This document shows, in pieces, positions 44,100-52,994 of a DNA stretch of 64,000 bases. The notes under the pieces were generated by a model. It saw only the letters and a list, made by a program, of their open reading frames with translations. It was not told the origin of the DNA and made no database searches. The position numbers and the translations under genes are program-made. Origin of the DNA: Bacteroidota bacterium (lineage in GTDB: Bacteria > Bacteroidota > Bacteroidia > Flavobacteriales > Schleiferiaceae); contig QQUU01000124.1 of NCBI GenBank assembly GCA_003385605.1, positions 24,802-88,801 of the forward strand, in the 5' to 3' direction. Numbering within the stretch: the stretch's first letter is position 1; every line of letters starts with the position of its first letter.

Positions 44100-44786
44100 A
44101 TGAAACCACTTACCATAGCCATCGACGGTCACAGCTCTACAGGTAAGAGCACACTTGCAAAGCAGTTGGCAAAAGCTTTGGGTTACGTCTATGTAGACAG
44201 CGGCGCCATGTATCGTGCTGTTGCATTAAATGCCTTAAGAAACGGATGGGTGAGTAAAGAGTCGGGTGCTCAAGCCTCGAAGATTAACGCACATGTAGAA
44301 GTTTTGGTGATCGATTTTGAATTGGACCAAAAGGGTGTAAATACAACCCTTCTGAATGGAGAAGTGGTAGAGGAAGCCATTCGTACCATGGAAGTGAGTA
44401 ATGTGGTCAGTCATGTCGCTAAACTCGTTCCTGTTCGTCGACATCTCGTAGCGCTTCAGCAAGCCATGGGTGAAAACGGTGGCGTGGTGATGGACGGTCG
44501 TGATATCGGCACGGTCGTTTTTCCGAATGCGGAATTAAAGATTTTCATGACCGCTTCTGACGAAGTGCGCGCCAAAAGAAGAAAGGCAGAGTTAGACGCC
44601 AAAGGTCAAGTTCATTCGCTACAAGACGTCTTAGAAAATCTCAAGAGCAGAGACAAGGCCGATATGGAGCGCGCAGATTCACCGCTTATTGCAGCAGAGG
44701 ACGCCGTGACCTTAGACAACAGCTCAATCACTCGCGAAGAGCAATTTCAACGTGTTCTAGGTTGGGTAGAAGACCTACAGAAGTAA
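44100..44786 (+). CDS. cmk: Cytidylate kinase
   Basis: Phosphorylates CMP/dCMP. P-loop GHSSTGKSTLAKQLA near residues 9-23, YVDSGAMYRAVALNA for nucleotide binding, MDGRDIGTVVFPNAELKIFM and the lid segment. 228 residues, normal. 14 bp after porQ. Ends exactly next to the psd stop (convergent). Confidence 0.96.
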   Translation: MKPLTIAIDGHSSTGKSTLAKQLAKALGYVYVDSGAMYRAVALNALRNGWVSKESGAQASKINAHVEVLVIDFELDQKGVNTTLLNGEVVEEAIRTMEVSNVVSHVAKLVPVRRHLVALQQAMGENGGVVMDGRDIGTVVFPNAELKIFMTASDEVRAKRRKAELDAKGQVHSLQDVLENLKSRDKADMERADSPLIAAEDAVTLDNSSITREEQFQRVLGWVEDLQK

Positions 44787-45443
44787 TTACGAGCGCTCGG
44801 CGAGAACGGTTTTAGCACCCTTCACTACATCGCCTTCCTTCACCAAGATTTTACTGTCAAGCGGTAGGAAAACGTCCACGCGTGATCCAAATTTGATGAA
44901 GCCAAATTCAGATCCTTGGGCAGCCATATCACCTGGCTTGGCGTACATCACAATGCGTCGCGCCACAGCACCTGCAATTTGTCTAAAGACTACCGTACCC
45001 CAAATCTTGTTTTCTACCGCTACAGTAGTGCGCTCATTTAAGGTAGAGCTCTTCGGATGCCATGCTACCAAAAACTTCCCTTTGTGGTGCACCGCGGCAG
45101 TTACTTTTCCACCAAGAGGGTATCTATTTACATGGACATTGAATGGCGACATGAAAATCGACATCTGAATACATTTTGCTTGAAGCACCTCTTCCTCGTA
45201 TACTTCTTCAATGGTCACCACTTTACCGTCGGCAGGACAGATAAGTCCATTTGGATTTACTTGTACGGTACGCTTTGGATTGCGGAAAAACTGTAGAACA
45301 ATGACGTAGAGTACAACGCTTACTGCCAAGGCAATGCCCTGGGCAATGGAGTTTTCAGTTGCCCACTGAACAAGAGCGTTTACTGCAAATAAGACGATGA
45401 AAACAAGTCCTAATGTTCCTTTTCCTTCCTTGTGAATAATCAT
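44787..45443 (-). CDS. psd: Phosphatidylserine decarboxylase (short, PSD-B type)
   Basis: Makes phosphatidylethanolamine from phosphatidylserine at the inner membrane. Two N-terminal hydrophobic helices (LGLVFIVLFAVNALV, GIALAVSVVLYVIVLQFF) precede the catalytic part. FMSPFNVHVNRYP carries the catalytic His, and GFIKFGSRVDVF near residue 190 holds the Gly-Ser where the proenzyme is cleaved to form the pyruvoyl group. 218 residues, typical of the short class. Overlaps cdsA by 4 bp, so CDP-DAG supply and PE synthesis are co-expressed. Confidence 0.92.
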   Translation of the reverse strand: MIIHKEGKGTLGLVFIVLFAVNALVQWATENSIAQGIALAVSVVLYVIVLQFFRNPKRTVQVNPNGLICPADGKVVTIEEVYEEEVLQAKCIQMSIFMSPFNVHVNRYPLGGKVTAAVHHKGKFLVAWHPKSSTLNERTTVAVENKIWGTVVFRQIAGAVARRIVMYAKPGDMAAQGSEFGFIKFGSRVDVFLPLDSKILVKEGDVVKGAKTVLAERS

Positions 45444-46204
45444 GATAAATACTGGTATATAATAAGTGCAACGGGTGCTGCGGTAATAAAGCTATCTAGG
45501 CGATCCAACGCCCCGCCGTGACCCGGTAAAAATACTCCTGAATCCTTAACGCCTGCGTCTCTTTTAATGGCAGAGGCAACAAGGTCGCCCAAAGGCGCAG
45601 TGATGCTAACACTAAGGGCTAGTGATGCTGCAATGTGTGTGGGCATCAGCTCCCAATACTGGTTGGCAACCACGCCAATAACCAGAGTACCTATCACTCC
45701 TCCGACCATCCCTTCGATGGTTTTCTTTGGACTTAATGTCGGTGCTAATGGGCGTTTTCCAAAGAAGCGGCCAAAGAGGTAAGCCATACTATCAGACGAC
45801 CAGATCATTACGAAAATGAATAAGATGATCAAAGGCAGTTCTTTGGCGCACTGAATGGTGTAGGTAAGTGGCACCCACACGTAGGCAATGGCGAATAGCC
45901 CGCGTCTTATTTCCACAGCCGGTTCCTTAGCACGAAGTAGGGTGAAGGAAAGAAGAGTCGACAAAAGGATGCTTGAAGCTACAATTTCTTGAGGTCCGCC
46001 AAATCCTCGAAACGCACCTAGGCCAAGTAGAATTGAGGCTAAGACCAGCAATGGAAATCTACTTTCCATTTTCTGAATGGTAGCCAATTCTTTCAATAAG
46101 AGTATTGTGAATAGCGCCAAAACAATCGGTGCGAAGGCTGTAAAACCGAATATACCGATCAGCACACCTGCATAAACGGCACCCCATAGCGTACGTTTCC
46201 CCAT
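45440..46204 (-). CDS. cdsA: Phosphatidate cytidylyltransferase
   Basis: Makes CDP-diacylglycerol, the shared phospholipid precursor. About eight membrane helices; the C-terminal signature SAIKRDAGVKDSGVFLPGHGGALDRLDS contains all the CDP-DAG synthetase residues (KR, KD, PGHGG, DR, D). KKTIEGMVGG is also conserved. 254 residues. One base after the LUD gene stop, and 4-bp overlap with psd. Confidence 0.95.
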   Translation of the reverse strand: MGKRTLWGAVYAGVLIGIFGFTAFAPIVLALFTILLLKELATIQKMESRFPLLVLASILLGLGAFRGFGGPQEIVASSILLSTLLSFTLLRAKEPAVEIRRGLFAIAYVWVPLTYTIQCAKELPLIILFIFVMIWSSDSMAYLFGRFFGKRPLAPTLSPKKTIEGMVGGVIGTLVIGVVANQYWELMPTHIAASLALSVSITAPLGDLVASAIKRDAGVKDSGVFLPGHGGALDRLDSFITAAPVALIIYQYLS

Positions 46205-46205
46205 G

Positions 46206-46817
46206 TTATACCTCGTCTTCGATTAGCACTAAGAATACATTTCTATCCTTATTTGGATCCGCAGAAGCCATCTGAACGTTTTGATCCAATGGCGCACGTA
46301 TCACGGCAATATTGCCAGGGCGGTTTTCTCGGTATTTAAGGTTGATGGAGGTCATCCCGTCGCGCAGGTTTGCAACAATCTGCGAAGTGTAGGCGATAAT
46401 TACGTGATGCTCAGGTAAATCTGACAGTTTTCTTCCCCCTGTATGGTGGTTGTGTACCATGATTCCTCCATTAAAAGCAATCAACGCCTCACAACCACTT
46501 ACCACTGCAGGCATCTGGCCGTCATTATTGAAGGTAATACTCAATCCTAACTTGTTTTCGAAGTTGCGCAGACCGTCGTCGCTTATGTAGAGGCCTGGCC
46601 AGTTGTGTTCAGCAGCGTATTGTTCAAGGCCTGCGAGCGCATCGCCTTCATTGGCACAATAGATGAAATGGCCGCCACCCTCATGGAATTGAGACACAAA
46701 CTTTTCGTCAAGTGGAAGTTTTTCTTCGGGGGCAAATTTCCCTTCCGCAGGTTGTTCTGCGGATTCAGAATTCTTGAGTGAAGAAACCAATTTTGAAAAG
46801 AAACCTTTCCTTGACAT
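46206..46817 (-). CDS. LUD-domain protein (LutC/YkgG-like)
   Basis: 203 residues. An N-terminal polar stretch (about 1-45) precedes a LUD fold with GLYISDDGLRN, VSGCEALIAFNGGIMVHNHHTGGRKLSDLPEHHVIIAYTSQIV and the SINLKYRENRPGNIAVIR end. LUD proteins take part in lactate utilisation (LutABC), but no LutA/LutB Fe-S partners are nearby and it is joined to cdsA-psd. Its role in this context is therefore open. A good -7 element lies upstream. Confidence 0.85.
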   Translation of the reverse strand: MSRKGFFSKLVSSLKNSESAEQPAEGKFAPEEKLPLDEKFVSQFHEGGGHFIYCANEGDALAGLEQYAAEHNWPGLYISDDGLRNFENKLGLSITFNNDGQMPAVVSGCEALIAFNGGIMVHNHHTGGRKLSDLPEHHVIIAYTSQIVANLRDGMTSINLKYRENRPGNIAVIRAPLDQNVQMASADPNKDRNVFLVLIEDEV

Positions 46818-46834
46818 GTTTATTGAGTGTTACT

Positions 46835-46842
46835 CAAAGGTA
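46835..46842 (-). promoter_or_regulatory. -7 element for the LUD-cdsA-psd operon
   Basis: TACCTTTG on the minus strand, exact TAnnTTTG match, 17 nt before the LUD ATG and just past the ftsH terminator. Confidence 0.55.
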
Positions 46843-46894
46843 GCAAAGCATCACTAAAGCACCGAAGTCTTTTTTATAGTGGCTATTAACAAAA

Positions 46895-46920
46895 AACCCA
46901 CCGCCAGCGGCGGTGGGTTT
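46895..46920 (-). terminator. Intrinsic terminator after ftsH
   Basis: AACCCACCGCC/GGCGGTGGGTT stem (about 10 bp) around a short AGC loop; T6 tract follows on the minus strand. Confidence 0.9.
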
Positions 46921-46939
46921 ACTTTAATTTTCAATCCGA

Positions 46940-49045
46940 TTACTCGGCCTCGTTTGGTGTTTCTTCAGCAGCAGGAGCCTCTGTTGGCTCAGCAGGCTCT
47001 ACAGTTTCAGAAGGCGCCTCAGTCGCTACCACTTCAGCGGTAGTATCTTCAGTTTCCTCTTTGTCCCAAGGACGTTTGCCAAAGATCTCCTCAACATTCT
47101 CTTTGAAGATGACCTCTTTGTCTAAGAGAAGGTTGGCCAAAGCATCCAGTTTTTCTCTGTTGTTTGAGAGAATGTCAATGGCACGATCGTATTCTGCTTC
47201 AATGATTTTTGAAATCTCTTCATCAATAACCACAGCCGTTTCTTGAGAATACGGTTTGTCCATGGCGTATTCATTCTGGCCTTGACTATCGTAGTAGGTA
47301 ATGTTACCCAACTTGTCGTTCAAACCGTAGATAGTAACCATGGCTCTTGCTTGTTTAGTCACCTTTTCAAGATCACTTAAAGCACCAGTAGATATCTTGT
47401 CAAACACCACCTTTTCTGCTGCACGCCCACCCATTGTGGCACACATTTCATCTTGCATCTGCTCAGCAGTTGTAATCTGACGCTCCTCCGGAAGATACCA
47501 AGCGGCACCAAGCGAGCGCCCTCTTGGAACAATAGTCACCTTAACTAATGGTGCAGCATGTTCAAGCAACCAGCTAACCGCAGCATGACCTGCTTCATGG
47601 TAAGCAATGACTTTCTTTTCCTCGGGTGTGATAATCTTCGTCTTCTTTTCTAAGCCTCCTACGATACGATCAATGGCATCGTTGAAATCTTGCTTGTCAA
47701 CAAAGTCTTTGTTCTTTCGGGCGGCGATAAGAGCAGCCTCGTTACACACATTGGCAATATCGGCCCCAGAGAACCCTGGAGTCTGCTTTGAAAGCAAGGC
47801 AACATCTACAGAGTCATTGGTTTTAATGCCTTTCAAATGCACTCCGAAGATGGCTTCACGTTCGTTGAGCTCTGGCAAATCCACATAGATGATTCTGTCA
47901 AAACGCCCTGCACGCATCAATGCTCTATCTAAGATATCTGCGCGGTTGGTGGCCGCCATTACGATAACGTGCTCGTTCGTGCCGAAACCATCCATCTCAG
48001 TAAGCAGCTGGTTCAAGGTGTTCTCGCGCTCGTCATTACCACCTGTGAAATTGTTCTTTCCACGGGCACGACCGATGGCATCAATCTCATCGATAAAGAT
48101 GATACACGGTGATTTTTCTTTGGCCTGCTTGAATAAGTCGCGGACACGAGATGCACCCACACCTACAAACATCTCAACGAAGTCAGATCCTGAAAGTGAG
48201 AAGAACGGTACCTTGGCTTCTCCGGCAACTGCTTTTGCCAACAAGGTTTTACCAGTTCCTGGAGGGCCTGAAAGCATCACACCTTTCGGAATACGTCCTC
48301 CGAGCTCTGTATATTTTTTTGGATTCTTCAAGAAGTCCACAATTTCCAGAACCTCTTCTTTGGCTCCAGTCATTCCAGCTACCTCATTGAAGGTAGTTTT
48401 CACCTCAGTGTCTTTGTCAAAGACTTTGGCTCGTGACTTCCCAATGTTAAAGATCTGCGATCCGCCACCGCCACCTGGGGCGCCACCGCCACCAGACATG
48501 CGACGCATAATGAAAAGCCATACGGCGATCATTAATACGAGCGGCAATACCCAAGAAATGATGTCGCCAATGAAGTTTTCCTGAGTTTCATAGTTCACCG
48601 CAATGGGTTCTTCAGAAGAGCGGTCTTCGTAGTAATCTTTCAATCGATCTTCAAAGGCCGTCGCTGGCATTTCGAAAACATAATGCGGACCGGGATTTAC
48701 AGCATCACTGAGGTTGCTGTTTCTTACCTCTTCGTATCGCTCGTTTTCCAACAATCGCTCCTCTTTGATAAAGACTTGAATGGTTTTCTCGTTAACGATG
48801 TTTACGCGTTCAACATCACCAAGTTCAAGTTTTTGCTCAAAGTCTCTGAAATTTGAGTTTTTAGCGCGGAAGCTCATCGCACTAAAAATCTGCATACCTA
48901 TGAATAGTGCGAAGATGATGGCATAGACCCAATAGAAATTGAATCCAGATCTCTTCGGACCATTGGGTTTGTTCCCCTGATTGTTATTCTTGGCAAACTG
49001 CTTTTTCAGCTTGTCAATTTGATTTTGATTTCCTTTTTCCGACAT
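46940..49045 (-). CDS. ftsH: Membrane-bound AAA+ metalloprotease FtsH
   Basis: Degrades membrane and short-lived proteins. Two membrane helices (about 33-53 and 165-185) flank a periplasmic domain. The AAA part has Walker [14 protein letters not shown], Walker [10 protein letters not shown] and SRH RAGRFDR. The zinc protease site HEAGH is at residues 483-487. A Gly-rich linker ([11 protein letters not shown]) follows helix 2. The last ~45 residues are Glu/Ala/Pro/Thr-rich and unlikely to be structured. 701 residues. Seven bases after rsfS, a common Bacteroidota pair. Confidence 0.97.
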   Translation of the reverse strand: MSEKGNQNQIDKLKKQFAKNNNQGNKPNGPKRSGFNFYWVYAIIFALFIGMQIFSAMSFRAKNSNFRDFEQKLELGDVERVNIVNEKTIQVFIKEERLLENERYEEVRNSNLSDAVNPGPHYVFEMPATAFEDRLKDYYEDRSSEEPIAVNYETQENFIGDIISWVLPLVLMIAVWLFIMRRMSGGGGAPGGGGGSQIFNIGKSRAKVFDKDTEVKTTFNEVAGMTGAKEEVLEIVDFLKNPKKYTELGGRIPKGVMLSGPPGTGKTLLAKAVAGEAKVPFFSLSGSDFVEMFVGVGASRVRDLFKQAKEKSPCIIFIDEIDAIGRARGKNNFTGGNDERENTLNQLLTEMDGFGTNEHVIVMAATNRADILDRALMRAGRFDRIIYVDLPELNEREAIFGVHLKGIKTNDSVDVALLSKQTPGFSGADIANVCNEAALIAARKNKDFVDKQDFNDAIDRIVGGLEKKTKIITPEEKKVIAYHEAGHAAVSWLLEHAAPLVKVTIVPRGRSLGAAWYLPEERQITTAEQMQDEMCATMGGRAAEKVVFDKISTGALSDLEKVTKQARAMVTIYGLNDKLGNITYYDSQGQNEYAMDKPYSQETAVVIDEEISKIIEAEYDRAIDILSNNREKLDALANLLLDKEVIFKENVEEIFGKRPWDKEETEDTTAEVVATEAPSETVEPAEPTEAPAAEETPNEAE

Positions 49046-49052
49046 ACGGCTG

Positions 49053-49424
49053 TTATAGGTTTTCTAAGGTTGTTGTAGGTGCATCACCCCAAAGGCTTTC
49101 AAGGTCATAAAACTCTCGGATGCCTTTTTGGAAAATGTGTACTACGACATTTACATAGTCCATAAGTACCCACTCTGCATTCTCTTTTCCTTCAATGTGC
49201 CAAGGGCGATCGCCAACATTTTCTCGAACGCTTTTGTGAACGCTATCTGAAAGTGCATTTACCTGAGTGTTTGAGTTACCTTCAGCAATAATGAAGAAGT
49301 CCGTTACTGCGTTATCGATTTCTCTTAAATCAAGTATGGTGATGTTTTCGCCTTTAATCTCTTGTAACCCTTCAACAACAAATTTTTGAAGTAGTTCGGA
49401 CGAAGCTTGAGGTTGTAATTGCAT
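49053..49424 (-). CDS. rsfS: Ribosome silencing factor RsfS
   Basis: 123 residues of the RsfS/Iojap fold: ITILDLREIDNAVTDFFIIAEGNSNTQVNALSDSV and GKENAEWVLMDYVNVVVHIF. It binds uL14 on the 50S subunit and blocks subunit joining in starvation. Divergent from birA, with 71 bp between starts. First gene of the rsfS-ftsH operon. Confidence 0.94.
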   Translation of the reverse strand: MQLQPQASSELLQKFVVEGLQEIKGENITILDLREIDNAVTDFFIIAEGNSNTQVNALSDSVHKSVRENVGDRPWHIEGKENAEWVLMDYVNVVVHIFQKGIREFYDLESLWGDAPTTTLENL

Positions 49425-49495
49425 TAATGAATATTTATGTCAGTAAATTACCAAAACATATGCCATCTTCGTGAGGCTCATTCCAAATAGGCATA

Positions 49496-50230
49496 ATGTC
49501 ACAAAAGTACCGCATTCTACGTCATTTACAGCTAGATTCTACGCAATCTGAATTGAAGCGTTTGTTGCAGGAGAATACTGCCTTGGAACACCTGTCTACG
49601 GTGGTTGCCAGCACCCAGAAAAAGGGCAAGGGTAGGGGCGTGTCAGTTTGGCAGGACGAACCTGGAAAATCGGCGTTGTTCTCAGTATTTGTACGATGGC
49701 CCAATGCAGTAAAGGAAAGTTTTCTCGTCAATAAATGGATGTGTCATGTTCTGGCTACCACCTTGCCTAAAATGGTGCAGTACAAATGGCCCAACGATAT
49801 GATGGTCGGTACGAAGAAATTGGGCGGCATGCTCATAGAAAATAGATGGGAAGGCGGTCGTATATCGTCCTCGATTATAGGCATCGGTATCAATGTAAAA
49901 CACAGTCAAGTTCAATTACCTCGCGCCATTAGCTTGGAGGAATTAGGGTTGGACATCACAGCCGAGGAGGTAATAGATGAAATTCTAAAAGCGATGGACG
50001 CTGCTGTGCCCTGGATGGATAATGGTAAACTTTTAGACAAGCGTTACGCTGACATCCTTTGGGGTAAAACACAGGCGCAGATGTATGCCACGGATAAAGG
50101 AGAAATGCTTGAAGCGGTGGTCGCCGGCGTAGATGATTTAGGCAGGGTGTTGTTGCAAACGAAAAAAGGCCAAACGCAAGCGTTTGACCTTGATAGTATA
50201 CGTTGGGTTGACCCTAATGGCGAGTCTTAA
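49496..50230 (+). CDS. birA: Biotin-[acetyl-CoA-carboxylase] ligase (no DNA-binding domain)
   Basis: Attaches biotin to carboxylase subunits. Catalytic domain only: STQSELKRLL, the biotin loop QKKGKGRGVSVWQDEPGKSALFS, KWPNDMMVGTKKLGGMLIEN with the active Lys, and IIGIGINVKHSQ. 244 residues, so it lacks the N-terminal HTH of repressor-type BirA. The last ~20 codons hold the terminator of the opposite gene pyrE. The stop is 7 bp from the pyrE stop. Confidence 0.94.
   Translation: MSQKYRILRHLQLDSTQSELKRLLQENTALEHLSTVVASTQKKGKGRGVSVWQDEPGKSALFSVFVRWPNAVKESFLVNKWMCHVLATTLPKMVQYKWPNDMMVGTKKLGGMLIENRWEGGRISSSIIGIGINVKHSQVQLPRAISLEELGLDITAEEVIDEILKAMDAAVPWMDNGKLLDKRYADILWGKTQAQMYATDKGEMLEAVVAGVDDLGRVLLQTKKGQTQAFDLDSIRWVDPNGES
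50162..50189 (-). terminator. pyrE terminator embedded in the birA coding sequence
   Basis: On the minus strand GGTCAAACGC-TT-GCGTTTGGCC forms a 10-bp stem (one G-U) with a 2-nt centre, followed by T6. It starts 49 nt past the pyrE stop and lies wholly inside birA. Confidence 0.7.
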
Positions 50231-50237
50231 TCGCTCT

Positions 50238-50879
50238 CTATTTGCCCCAAACAGAAGGGTCTTTGCGCCATTCAGACAATAGATCCCTTGTTTCGAGAGA
50301 GATAGCACCACTTTGAACAGCTTGTTCCAAAAGGTGGTGGTAATCACTAAGGGTGTTCAAGCGAACACCGGCCTCTTCAAAATTTTCAAGAGCCACAGGG
50401 AATCCATAGGTGAAGATGGCCATCATGCCAAGCACTCGAGCCCCTGCCTCTTTCAATGCAGCGACGGCTTTAAGAGAGGATCCTCCTGTTGAAATCAAGT
50501 CTTCGATAACTACTACGTTCGATCCCGGTTCAAAGAATCCCTCCACCTGATTTTGGCGTCCGTGGCCTTTGGCTTTATCACGAACATAGATGAATGGAAC
50601 GCCCATGAAGTCGGCAACTAGTGCGCCGATAGCAATCGCACCCGTAGCTACTCCTGCGATGTAATCAGGTTTCCCATAAACTTCTTCAATTTGTTTGGCG
50701 AATTCGATTTTTAGATAATTTCGAATAGCTGGGAAACTTAACGTCAAGCGGTTATCACAATAGATAGGACTTTTCCATCCACTTGCCCATGTAAATGGGT
50801 TATCTGGTTGTAATTTAATCGCCTTAATTTGTAAAAGACTTTCGGCGGTCTTAAGGGCTGCTTCTTTGTTCTGTATCAT
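50238..50879 (-). CDS. pyrE: Orotate phosphoribosyltransferase
   Basis: Makes OMP from orotate and PRPP in pyrimidine synthesis. FTWASGWKSPIYCDNR near the N-terminus and the PRPP loop VVVIEDLISTGGSSLKAV near residues 120-137 identify it. 213 residues. Start MIQNKEAALKTAESLLQI, with homologues beginning at the same place. The ATG overlaps the divergent NUDIX ATG inside the palindrome CATG. Confidence 0.96.
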   Translation of the reverse strand: MIQNKEAALKTAESLLQIKAIKLQPDNPFTWASGWKSPIYCDNRLTLSFPAIRNYLKIEFAKQIEEVYGKPDYIAGVATGAIAIGALVADFMGVPFIYVRDKAKGHGRQNQVEGFFEPGSNVVVIEDLISTGGSSLKAVAALKEAGARVLGMMAIFTYGFPVALENFEEAGVRLNTLSDYHHLLEQAVQSGAISLETRDLLSEWRKDPSVWGK

Positions 50880-51501
50880 GCTGCAAAATTACACCAAAGT
50901 TTTCATTAAAGGCTCTGTTTTGATTCCTGTTCCTGGGGGAGAAGCCCCTGAGATTATCAACAGATTATCCACGAAGAAGAAGGTGAAATCGTTTCTTAAG
51001 AATCTTCAAAACGAGGCTTTGAATGTGGATTTAAGCATAGGTATAGACCATCCGTTTTGGCCCTTGTTTATGACGTTACACAAAGGTGTTATCGCGGCCG
51101 GTGGATGGGTTAAAAATGACAAAGGCCAGTTGCTCATCATCGAACGCAACGGCAAGTTGGATATGCCAAAGGGCAAGCTGGAGTTTCATGAAAAGATCGA
51201 AGATTGCGCCGTTCGCGAGGTGGAAGAGGAGTGCAAGGTTAAAGGTCTGAAAATAACAGGTGTACCAACGAAAACAGTGCATTGTTACACTGTGAAAGGT
51301 GGGTTTGCCATAAAAACCACCTACTGGTATCCCATGTATACGGAGCACACGAAAAAATTGAAGCCTCAAAAAGAGGAAGGAATTACCGATGTGTATTGGG
51401 CCTCTCCAAAAAAACTGAGAAAAAAATTGGCCAAGATGCCTTCTTACAATAGCCTAGAAGCTGTTTTCACAGAGTTCGCCTCAGAAGAAGTTACGGCCTA
51501 A
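50878..51501 (+). CDS. NUDIX hydrolase with N-terminal extension
   Basis: 207 residues from MLQNYTKVFIKG. The first ~65 residues form a separate, unassigned domain (KVFIKGSVLIPVPGGEAPEI ... FLKNLQNEALNVDL). The NUDIX fold follows with box GKLEFHEKIEDCAVREVEEEC, in which all Glu/Arg catalytic positions are present but the final Gly of GX5EX7REUXEEXGU is Cys. Substrate not predictable. Divergent from pyrE with overlapping start codons. Convergent with coaD (11-bp overlap). Confidence 0.88.
   Translation: MLQNYTKVFIKGSVLIPVPGGEAPEIINRLSTKKKVKSFLKNLQNEALNVDLSIGIDHPFWPLFMTLHKGVIAAGGWVKNDKGQLLIIERNGKLDMPKGKLEFHEKIEDCAVREVEEECKVKGLKITGVPTKTVHCYTVKGGFAIKTTYWYPMYTEHTKKLKPQKEEGITDVYWASPKKLRKKLAKMPSYNSLEAVFTEFASEEVTA
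50884..50891 (-). promoter_or_regulatory. -7 element of pyrE inside the NUDIX gene
   Basis: TAATTTTG on the minus strand (exact TAnnTTTG), followed by CAGC and the pyrE ATG: a leaderless arrangement. It occupies codons 3-5 of the NUDIX gene. Confidence 0.5.
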
Positions 51502-51952
51502 CGGCATCGGGAACGAATCCCGTAAAATCTCCACCGTGGTTGTACACTTCACGTACAATGCTGGAACTGATGTAGGCATAGCGTGCACTGGTTAGAAGAA
51601 ATACTGTTTCCAGATCCGGTACCATTTCTCTATTTGCTTGAGCGATGGCCTTTTCAAATTCGAAATCCGCAGGATTACGCAACCCGCGCAGCAGGAAGTT
51701 TACCCCTTGATTTTGGGCAAAGTCAACGGTAAGCCCCTCGTAGGTAATGACCTTAACCTTTGGCTCATTGGCAAAGGTCTCTTCAATCCAAGCGACGCGT
51801 TGTTCAAGCGGGAATAGATACTGTTTCGCACTATTAGTTCCAACGGCTATTTGGATTTCATCAAATAAAGGGAGCGCACGCTCGATAATATCGAGATGGC
51901 CCAATGTGATAGGATCAAAAGATCCTGGAAATAATGCAATGCGTTTGCTCAT
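51491..51952 (-). CDS. coaD: Phosphopantetheine adenylyltransferase
   Basis: Fourth step of coenzyme A synthesis. Nucleotidyltransferase fold with the TLGHLD (HxGH-type) motif in FPGSFDPITLGHLDII, the NFLLRGLRNPADFEFE substrate segment and YISSSIVREVYNHGGD. 153 residues, normal. Ten bases after ddl in the same direction, as often seen in Bacteroidota. Confidence 0.96.
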   Translation of the reverse strand: MSKRIALFPGSFDPITLGHLDIIERALPLFDEIQIAVGTNSAKQYLFPLEQRVAWIEETFANEPKVKVITYEGLTVDFAQNQGVNFLLRGLRNPADFEFEKAIAQANREMVPDLETVFLLTSARYAYISSSIVREVYNHGGDFTGFVPDAVRP

Positions 51953-51961
51953 GGGATAAAG

Positions 51962-52933
51962 TTACGCAATATGTTCTTCTGCAAGAACACTGAGCACATG
52001 GTGCAGTTGCCATCCTCTATAGGCTACTTGTTGCGGCACGATGGATGCCGGGCTTAGTCCGGGTATACTGTTTACTTCGATAAGCACAGGTCCGCGCTCT
52101 TGGTCAATGATATAGTCCATACGAACGATGCCTTTCAGACCGAGTAAATCGTAAGTTCGAATGGAGATTTGCTCAATAGTTGCAGACGTTTCGGCAGGTA
52201 TTCGAGCTGGTGTTATTTCTTGTGACTTTCCGCTGTATTTCGCCTCGTAATCAAAGAAGGTACTTTCTGTGGGGACGATTTCGGTAATCGCAATACTCTG
52301 GGTGGCCGATTCATCCAACTCCTTATTTGAAGCAAAGTCATAGTTTGCACGAAGCACTCCGCAGCCTACTTCCACACCTGTTATTCCTTCTTCTACGATA
52401 ACTTCTTTGTCTTCTTTTTGGGCCTCCTTGAAGGCCGCCGAAAATTCTTCCGGAGTTTCAATGCGGCTCACGCCAAAGCTCGAACCGGAGCGGTTGGGTT
52501 TGACAAACAGTGGGTATTTCCATTGATCAAAGGTGTCGCTATTGGGTTCTTCAAAAAAGCTTTTCCCCCTTGGTACTGCGATACCCTGAGCGCGCAGAAT
52601 GGTGTTGCATTGGAATTTGGAAAATGTAAGTGAGCTCGTGAATGTGTCACAAGTGCTGTGCGGGATTCCGAATACCTCAAGCATGCCGGAAATGTGACCG
52701 TCTTCCCCTGGCGTACCGTGAACGGCATTGAATACGTAGTCCAAGCCTAGGTCCGAGATTTTAACCAGTTGACCGTCTACTTTAAAGCCTTCCCGATCAA
52801 GTTCTATGAACACCGTGGTGTAGCCGGCTTTAATGAAAGCCTCATAAGCAGTCTTCCCGGAAGCCAAACTTATCGCCCGTTCGGAAGAATATCCGCCGGC
52901 CAATACGCCAATCAATTTTTGCTCGTTTTCCAT
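51962..52933 (-). CDS. ddl: D-alanine--D-alanine ligase
   Basis: Makes the D-Ala-D-Ala dipeptide for peptidoglycan. ATP-grasp enzyme: VLAGGYSSERAISLASG at the N-terminus, NAVHGTPGEDGHISGMLE, FVKPNRSGSSFGVSR for ATP, and the metal site EVNSIPGLSPASI. 323 residues. Divergent from the PASTA gene, with 61 bp between starts. Confidence 0.96.
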   Translation of the reverse strand: MENEQKLIGVLAGGYSSERAISLASGKTAYEAFIKAGYTTVFIELDREGFKVDGQLVKISDLGLDYVFNAVHGTPGEDGHISGMLEVFGIPHSTCDTFTSSLTFSKFQCNTILRAQGIAVPRGKSFFEEPNSDTFDQWKYPLFVKPNRSGSSFGVSRIETPEEFSAAFKEAQKEDKEVIVEEGITGVEVGCGVLRANYDFASNKELDESATQSIAITEIVPTESTFFDYEAKYSGKSQEITPARIPAETSATIEQISIRTYDLLGLKGIVRMDYIIDQERGPVLIEVNSIPGLSPASIVPQQVAYRGWQLHHVLSVLAEEHIA

Positions 52934-52982
52934 TGTTGTAAATGTAATGCAGAACCCTAATGATTAGAGGGTATGAATAAAG

Positions 52983-52990
52983 TATCTTTA
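52983..52990 (+). promoter_or_regulatory. -7-like element in front of the PASTA gene
   Basis: TATCTTTA (one mismatch to TAnnTTTG), then CACC and ATG, the same 4-nt spacing as at ksgA. Confidence 0.4.
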
Positions 52991-52994
52991 CACC

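Noticed and set aside
47889..48584. A 231-codon plus-strand frame opposite ftsH
   Set aside because: Antisense to the FtsH AAA+ domain; its Pro/Ser-rich composition is what reverse reading of Gly-rich codons gives.
51502..51540. CGGGA/TCCCG hairpin after the NUDIX stop as its terminator
   Set aside because: Short stem and no T-run, too weak to report.
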